This document shows, piece after piece, positions 14,668 through 18,867 of a DNA stretch of 18,867 nt. The notes beneath the pieces were generated by a model. It was not told the origin of the DNA, searched no databases, and saw only the letters and a list, made by a program, of their open reading frames with translations. The stretch is from an uncultured Bacilli bacterium (GTDB taxonomy: Bacteria; Bacillota_I; Bacilli_A; RFN20; CAG-826), in the NCBI GenBank assembly GCA_944358755.1, contig CALVRY010000008.1, positions 1-18,867 of the forward strand, in the 5' to 3' direction. The position numbers and the translations under genes were made by a program. Numbering within the stretch: the stretch's first letter is position 1; every line of letters starts with the position of its first letter.

Positions 14668-14973
14668 ATGAATATGCAACAAATGGTCCAAGCAATGCAA
14701 AAATTGCAAAGACAATATGAAAAAGAACATAAACTTTTAGAAGAAAAAGAATTTACAAACACTGCTAATGGTGCGGTTACTGTTACTATGAAAGGTAACC
14801 TTGATATGGTAAGCATCGAAATTCTTGATGATGATTTATTAAAAGAAAAGGAAGATTTAGTCGAAATGATTAAACTTGCTTATAACGGATGTAAAGAACA
14901 AATCAATGATGCTGAAGAAGCATTAGCTGATAAATTCCAACAAGCTAATCGCAAGGGAGGCTTTCCTTTTTAA
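14668..14973 (+). CDS. YbaB/EbfC family nucleoid-associated protein
   Basis: Members of this family are small dimeric DNA-binding proteins that coat DNA and often sit between dnaX and recR, as here. The 101-residue protein has the family layout. A long charged N-terminal helix with heptad-like Met/Leu spacing (4-28) is followed by a beta sheet (FTNTANGAVTVTMKGN, 29-44), an acidic ILDDDLL turn, a C-terminal helix (about 60-92) and the GGFPF tail. ATG 14668 has AAAGGA about 10 nt upstream; a second ATG at 14674 is less well placed. Its stop overlaps the recR start by one base (TAATG), so the two are translationally coupled. Confidence 0.93.
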   Translation: MNMQQMVQAMQKLQRQYEKEHKLLEEKEFTNTANGAVTVTMKGNLDMVSIEILDDDLLKEKEDLVEMIKLAYNGCKEQINDAEEALADKFQQANRKGGFPF

Positions 14974-15569
14974 TGAAGGATCTAAAAGTCGTCGATAAAT
15001 TAGCTGATTCATTTTCACAATTTCCTTCAATTGGTTCAAAAACCGCCGAAAGAATGGCATATGCTCTTTTAGATATGCCTCAAGACGAGGTTGAAAACCT
15101 TTTAAAAAACATCAAAGAAGCAAAAAGCAAAATTCACCCTTGTCCAGTTTGTGGAATTTTAACTGATGAAGATTGTTGTTCAGTTTGCACCGATCCAGAT
15201 AGAAACCATGCAGAATGTATCGTTGTTGCTCTTTCAAAAGACGTTTTGCCTTTTGAAAAAATTGGCACATATAATGGCACATATCATGTTTTGGGTGGTT
15301 TGATTAATCCAAGTAAAAATATTGGACCAGAAAATCTAAAAATTGAGGAACTTGTTAATCGAATAGTAAAAGAAGGAATTAAAGAATTAATTATTGCAAC
15401 AAACGCAACACCAGAAGGTGAAATAACCGCGCTTTATATCTCAAAAATTCTTTCAGATAGAAATATAAAAATTACACGTCTAGCATATGGTATGCCTATT
15501 GGAGCATCTTTTGACTACATTGACTCACTTACATTAGAAAAAGCTCTTAAAGGACGTACCAAGATTTAA
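14973..15569 (+). CDS. recR: RecR, recombination mediator protein
   Basis: RecR works with RecO (and RecF) to load RecA on single-stranded gaps protected by SSB. At 198 residues it has the same length as the B. subtilis protein. It has an N-terminal helix-hairpin-helix (FPSIGSKTAERMA, 17-29), a C4 zinc finger (Cys57, 60, 69, 72) with an extra Cys68, and a Toprim domain (about 80-175). The Toprim strand reads VVALSKD where many RecR proteins have VVEEPxD, so an acidic residue is missing at that point. B. subtilis has VVQDPKD, so this position is known to vary. ATG 14973 overlaps the ybaB stop; the likely Shine-Dalgarno GGGAGG is 12 nt upstream, rather far. Confidence 0.96.
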   Translation: MKDLKVVDKLADSFSQFPSIGSKTAERMAYALLDMPQDEVENLLKNIKEAKSKIHPCPVCGILTDEDCCSVCTDPDRNHAECIVVALSKDVLPFEKIGTYNGTYHVLGGLINPSKNIGPENLKIEELVNRIVKEGIKELIIATNATPEGEITALYISKILSDRNIKITRLAYGMPIGASFDYIDSLTLEKALKGRTKI

Positions 15570-15579
15570 GGAGAACTCT

Positions 15580-16206
15580 ATGTTTATTACTTTTGAAGGA
15601 CCTGATGGAAGCGGAAAATCCACAATTATTAAAAAAATCCACGAAAAATTAGTTAGTGAAGGCTATAACATAGTTTTAACTAGAGAACCTGGCGGCACTC
15701 CTATCGCTGAAAAAATTAGAAATATTATTTTAGATAACGAAAATCAAGAACTCGATGCCCGAAGTGAAGCGCTTTTATACGCTGCAAGCCGCAGACAACA
15801 TCTTGTTGAAAAAATTTGGCCAGCACTAAAAGAAGGAAAAATCGTTCTTTGCGATCGTTTTATTGACTCTAGTATTGCTTATCAAGGCGGAGGAAGAAAT
15901 ATTGGTGTTGAAAACGTATTAAATGTTAATCTTTTCGCTACTGAGAACACTTATCCAGACTTAACAATATTTTTCGATGTCTCTCCAGAAATTGGTCTAG
16001 CAAGAGTAAGCCGCGATAAAAAAAGAGTTGCTGATCGACTTGATAATGAAAATGAAAATTTCCACGATAAAGTTTATGAAACTTTTAAAGAAATCGTGAA
16101 AAATAATCCAAATAGAATAGTAAGTATCGATGCTTCCAAATCCATCGACGAAGTTTTTGATGCAACCTATAAAATCATTAAAGAAAAGTTAAATGGATTA
16201 CATTAA
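15580..16206 (+). CDS. tmk: Thymidylate kinase
   Basis: The enzyme phosphorylates dTMP to dTDP for DNA synthesis. The 208-residue protein shows the P-loop GPDGSGKST (7-15), the TREPGGTP motif (35-42), the DR motif CDRFIDSS (91-98) that binds the acceptor nucleotide, and a lid segment SRDKKRVADRLD. ATG 15580 has AAGGAGA at good spacing. It follows recR by 10 nt and overlaps holB by 14 nt. In Bacillus, darA (yaaQ) and yaaR lie between tmk and holB; neither is here. Confidence 0.97.
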   Translation: MFITFEGPDGSGKSTIIKKIHEKLVSEGYNIVLTREPGGTPIAEKIRNIILDNENQELDARSEALLYAASRRQHLVEKIWPALKEGKIVLCDRFIDSSIAYQGGGRNIGVENVLNVNLFATENTYPDLTIFFDVSPEIGLARVSRDKKRVADRLDNENENFHDKVYETFKEIVKNNPNRIVSIDASKSIDEVFDATYKIIKEKLNGLH

Positions 16207-17164
16207 TTACCTAAAAACATATCAAGAAATTCCATATAAAGTTTTTGAAAATGCTTTTAAGCATCACAAAATTTTTCATGCTTATTTACTTGTTGGCGAA
16301 AAAGGCACACCACTTTTAAATATAGCAAAATTTTTAGCAGCAAGTATTATCGATCCAGAAAGTTCACCTTTTGCTAATCAAGATTCCTTAATTACAAAAA
16401 GAATTTTTGACGAAAATTATGTAGATTTACGAGTTTTTGATACAAAAACAAGGCAAATCAAGATTGACGAAATCAGAGAATTAGAAACTGCTTTCTCAAA
16501 AACCGGCACTGAGAAATTTTCTAAAAAAGTTTATATCATTAATCTCATTGAAAATTTATCTCTTGATGCGACCAATGCTTTATTAAAATTTCTGGAAGAA
16601 CCTTTAGAAGACACATATGCTTTTTTAACGACCGAAAACGATAAAAGAATTCTTCCTACAATTTTAAGTAGGGTTCAAACCGTCCACTTCACTTTACTTC
16701 CTCAAGCTGATTTAATAAATCAAGCAAAAATGCTTGGGGTTGATGATAAAAAAGCCGAAATTTTATCTTTTTATTTTAACGATGCTGATTTAATTAAAGA
16801 AAACGAAAATAATCAAAATTTGTTAAAAGTTATAAATCTTGGGGAAAATTTATTAGAATTTGCTGATATGTATCAATTTCTTTTAAACTTTTTACTAAAT
16901 AACGTTTTTAAATCTATCAAAGATAAAACTGAATATCGCCAATTTTATGATTTATTAATTCTTTTTTTTAAAGAGGGGATAAAGATTAAATATAAAGAGC
17001 AAACAGTCTTAGAAAAATATGATAAAATACTAAATAAGTTAGTTAATTTAAACGATATTGAAGATAAAGTTATTCTCTTAATGAATTCTCGTAACGAAAT
17101 TAATTCAAACTTGAATCTTCAATTATTAACTTACTCAACTTTAGAGAAAATTTTTGGTAACTAA
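16193..17164 (+). CDS. holB: HolB, DNA polymerase III delta' subunit
   Basis: HolB is the stator of the clamp loader, working with DnaX and HolA to open the sliding clamp. The 323-residue protein has the AAA+ fold features AYLLVGEKGTP (30-40), RQIKIDEIRELE (87-98) and TNALLKFLEEP (127-137). The P-loop is degenerate (GEKGTPLLN, no GKT), so it should not hydrolyse ATP, as expected for delta'. The SRC motif reads SRV (159-161): the arginine finger is kept and the Cys is lost. No zinc cysteine cluster is present. ATG 16193 lies within the end of tmk, with a weak AAGAAAAG ribosome-binding site. Identity rests on these motifs and on the tmk-holB-ricT order. Confidence 0.93.
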   Translation: MDYINYLKTYQEIPYKVFENAFKHHKIFHAYLLVGEKGTPLLNIAKFLAASIIDPESSPFANQDSLITKRIFDENYVDLRVFDTKTRQIKIDEIRELETAFSKTGTEKFSKKVYIINLIENLSLDATNALLKFLEEPLEDTYAFLTTENDKRILPTILSRVQTVHFTLLPQADLINQAKMLGVDDKKAEILSFYFNDADLIKENENNQNLLKVINLGENLLEFADMYQFLLNFLLNNVFKSIKDKTEYRQFYDLLILFFKEGIKIKYKEQTVLEKYDKILNKLVNLNDIEDKVILLMNSRNEINSNLNLQLLTYSTLEKIFGN

Positions 17165-17165
17165 G

Positions 17166-18026
17166 ATGAATTATTGTATAAGCGTTAAATTTGAAGACAC
17201 AAGAAAAGCATATTTTTTTCAAACCGATGATGAATCTATCGATCTCGGTTCTTTTGTTGTTGTTGAAACTGTTGTTGGGTTAGAACTTGGTAAAGTTGTT
17301 GCGCCAAAAAAAGGCATTTCAACATTAAATTTTGACAAAGAAATCAAACCAATTATCAGAAAAGCAACGAAGAAAGATCTTTTAACTTATAAAAACAACA
17401 AAGCTTCAGCAAAACAAGCTGCTGAAATTTTTGAAAAACATACTAAAGAATTAAATTTAGATATGAAACTCGTTAAAACTGAGTATACTTTAGACCACGA
17501 AAAAATCTTATTTACCTATTTTAGCGAAGCACGTATTGATTTTAGAGAACTTTTAAAACGCCTTGCCTCAATTTTAAAATGCAGAATCGAATTAAGGCAA
17601 ATTGTGGCGCGCGAAAGAGCAATGTTAGTTGGAGGATATGGCGTTTGTGGACTTCCGCTTTGTTGTACTTACATGTACTCAAATCAAGAAGGTATTTCTT
17701 TAAATAAAGCTAAAAACCAAATGTTAACCATAAATATTCCTAAATTAAGCGGGGTTTGTGGAAAATTAATGTGTTGTTTAAAATATGAGGATGATTACTA
17801 CACTGAAGAAAAGAAACAATTTCCACCAATTAACACTACTTTTAAATATAATGGAGTCGAGTTAAAAGTAAGTAGTTACAATGTTTTAACCAAAGTAATT
17901 AAATGTGTTGGCGAAGATGTCGTTGAATTCTTACCGCTTGAAGAAGTCAAAAAATATGTAAAACAAAGTGGAAAATTCCCTCAAAAGAAACAAAATCCAC
18001 AAAAACAAATAAATAAAAATGCCTAA
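17166..18026 (+). CDS. ricT: RicT (YaaT/PSP1 family), Y-complex iron-sulfur protein
   Basis: In B. subtilis RicT forms the Y-complex with RicA (YmcA) and RicF (YlbF), which binds [4Fe-4S] clusters and directs RNase Y processing of operon mRNAs. I prefer ATG 17166 (286 residues), because MNYCISVKF matches the usual family start; TTG 17154, inside the end of holB, would add four residues. The PSP1 domain holds the Cys-rich blocks VCGLPLCC (Cys161, 166, 167) and VCGKLMCC (Cys198, 203, 204), which are the cluster ligands of the family. The C-terminal tail is rich in Lys, Gln and Asn. It overlaps rsmI by 8 nt. RicA and RicF are not in this window. Confidence 0.93.
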   Translation: MNYCISVKFEDTRKAYFFQTDDESIDLGSFVVVETVVGLELGKVVAPKKGISTLNFDKEIKPIIRKATKKDLLTYKNNKASAKQAAEIFEKHTKELNLDMKLVKTEYTLDHEKILFTYFSEARIDFRELLKRLASILKCRIELRQIVARERAMLVGGYGVCGLPLCCTYMYSNQEGISLNKAKNQMLTINIPKLSGVCGKLMCCLKYEDDYYTEEKKQFPPINTTFKYNGVELKVSSYNVLTKVIKCVGEDVVEFLPLEEVKKYVKQSGKFPQKKQNPQKQINKNA

Positions 18027-18834
18027 TACTTTATATTTAGTTCCCTCTCCTATCGGAAATTTAAACGAGGTTTCTCCTCGCGTTAAAGAAATTTTAAATT
18101 CTGTTTCTTTTATTGCGTGTGAAGATACAAGAAATACTCAAAAATTACTGGCACTTTTAAACATTTCTAAGCCTTGTGTTTCTTGTCACGAACATAACGA
18201 AATCTCCGAAAGCCAAATTATTGCAAAAAGAATTTTAAATGGTGAAGATTGTGCCTATTTAAGTGATGCAGGTTTCCCTTGTATTAGTGATCCTGGATTT
18301 TTGTTAACTAAAGAATGCATTAAAAATAATATTGAAATTATTCCTTTAAGTGGCCCAAATGCGGCACTTTTGGCACTTGTTGGAAGTGGGTTAGACACCA
18401 CTCATTTTATGTTTTATGGTTTCTTAGATTCTAAAATTTCTAAAAAAGAAGCAGAAATTGCAGGGTTTTTGAATTATAAATACACAATTATACTATACGA
18501 AGCTCCTCATAGAATTGATGAAACTTTGTCATCTTTATATAAAATTTTAGGAAATAGAAAAATTGTTATCGCAAGAGAATTAACTAAAATGTATGAAGAA
18601 TTTATTCGTTCAGATTTAAAAACTTTGTGTGAAGAAAAACGCGAATATAAGGGTGAGCTGGTTCTTGTTTTAGAAGGCAAAAAAGAAGAGATTAAAGAAA
18701 TAAATGACGAAATTGTTGAGAAAGCAAAAGCTCTTGAAAAATTAGGTTACTCTAAAAAAGAAATTTCTTCAATTATTTCAATAATTTATAGCATTAATAA
18801 AAATAAAGTTTATAAAGAATTGATCAAAGATTAA
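18019..18834 (+). CDS. rsmI: RsmI, 16S rRNA (cytidine-1402-2'-O)-methyltransferase
   Basis: RsmI adds the 2'-O-methyl group to C1402 in the decoding centre of 16S rRNA, using S-adenosylmethionine. The 271-residue protein belongs to the tetrapyrrole-methylase fold. Motifs are YLVPSPIGNL (6-15), CEDTRNT (34-40), YLSDAGFPCISDPG (80-93, the SAM loop), SGPNAALLAL (111-120), YEAPHR (160-165) and ARELTK (185-190). ATG 18019 lies in the end of ricT and has no clear Shine-Dalgarno, so coupling to ricT is likely. In Bacillus yabA, trmN6 and yazA separate ricT from rsmI; here they are absent. It is the last gene of the plus-strand run inside the window. Confidence 0.96.
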   Translation: MPNTLYLVPSPIGNLNEVSPRVKEILNSVSFIACEDTRNTQKLLALLNISKPCVSCHEHNEISESQIIAKRILNGEDCAYLSDAGFPCISDPGFLLTKECIKNNIEIIPLSGPNAALLALVGSGLDTTHFMFYGFLDSKISKKEAEIAGFLNYKYTIILYEAPHRIDETLSSLYKILGNRKIVIARELTKMYEEFIRSDLKTLCEEKREYKGELVLVLEGKKEEIKEINDEIVEKAKALEKLGYSKKEISSIISIIYSINKNKVYKELIKD

Positions 18835-18867
18835 TTCAAATTTTCAATTTCTCGATTAAATCCTTTG
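18831..18867 (-). CDS. Possible 3' end of a convergent gene (about 12 codons visible)
   Basis: On the minus strand one frame is open from the window edge to a TAA at 18831-18833, ending K-G-F-N-R-E-I-E-N-L-N. This stop overlaps the rsmI stop. The stretch is too short to identify anything, and chance openness over 12 codons is common. It is listed only because no other explanation for 18835-18867 is visible. Confidence 0.15.
   Translation of the reverse strand, partial: KGFNREIENLN

Noticed and set aside
14944..14970. Small hairpin AAGG...CCTT at the end of ybaB as a terminator
   Set aside because: The stem is only four pairs, lies within coding sequence and overlaps the recR Shine-Dalgarno; ybaB and recR are translationally coupled.
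15217..15260. RecR Toprim with a missing acidic residue as a sign of inactivation
   Set aside because: Bacillus RecR also varies here (VVQDPKD), and all zinc-finger, HhH and length features are intact, so the gene is probably functional.
1..18867. Mobile elements, CRISPR arrays, toxin-antitoxin or defence genes, tRNAs
   Set aside because: All long frames are assigned to conserved housekeeping families, gaps are under 300 nt, and no direct repeat arrays, terminal repeats or cloverleaf folds were seen by eye.

Overview
The window is an AT-rich stretch of bacterial chromosome filled with housekeeping genes. Gene content and order (comFA-comFC, secA-prfB, dnaX-ybaB-recR, tmk-holB-ricT-rsmI) point to the Bacillota. 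The low GC and short intergenic gaps suggest a streamlined Bacilli/Erysipelotrichia/RF39-type lineage, but that placement is an inference. Tryptophan is encoded by TGG in every gene read, and prfB keeps a TGA-dependent autoregulatory frameshift. TGA is therefore a stop codon here, which argues against the UGA=Trp code of mycoplasmas.

Left part (1-12703, all minus strand, listed in transcription order from right to left): prfA-prmC-tsaC-rpiB (release factor 1, release-factor methylase, t6A37 tRNA synthesis, pentose isomerase; all overlapping), then comFA-comFC (DNA-uptake helicase and phosphoribosyltransferase-like partner, overlapping by 89 nt), then secA-prfB-yitT-uvrB, then secG and the first 100 codons of folD, which runs off the left edge. 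RF1, RF2 and the methylase that modifies both lie within about 9 kb. Two Sec components, SecA and SecG, are also encoded here.

Right part (12958-18834, plus strand): dnaX-ybaB-recR-tmk-holB-ricT-rsmI, a compact replication, repair and RNA-modification operon transcribed divergently from prfA across a 254-nt AT-rich gap. Several genes that usually lie among these in Bacillus (4.5S RNA before dnaX, hpf before secA, darA, yaaR, yabA, trmN6 and yazA around holB-ricT-rsmI) are absent at these positions.

I found no mobile element, CRISPR array, tRNA or rRNA, and no new multigene system. The points worth a second look are small. They are a programmed +1 frameshift in prfB with a weak stimulator; an 89-nt two-frame overlap between comFA and comFC; a comFA start with a strong Shine-Dalgarno but no standard start codon after it; a 55-nt predicted three-stem RNA element between comFC and secA; perfect AT-rich palindromes just upstream of secG, secA and prfA and in the rpiB-comFA gap; and a 44-codon open stretch in frame after the uvrB stop. 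No gap without a gene exceeds 300 nt.
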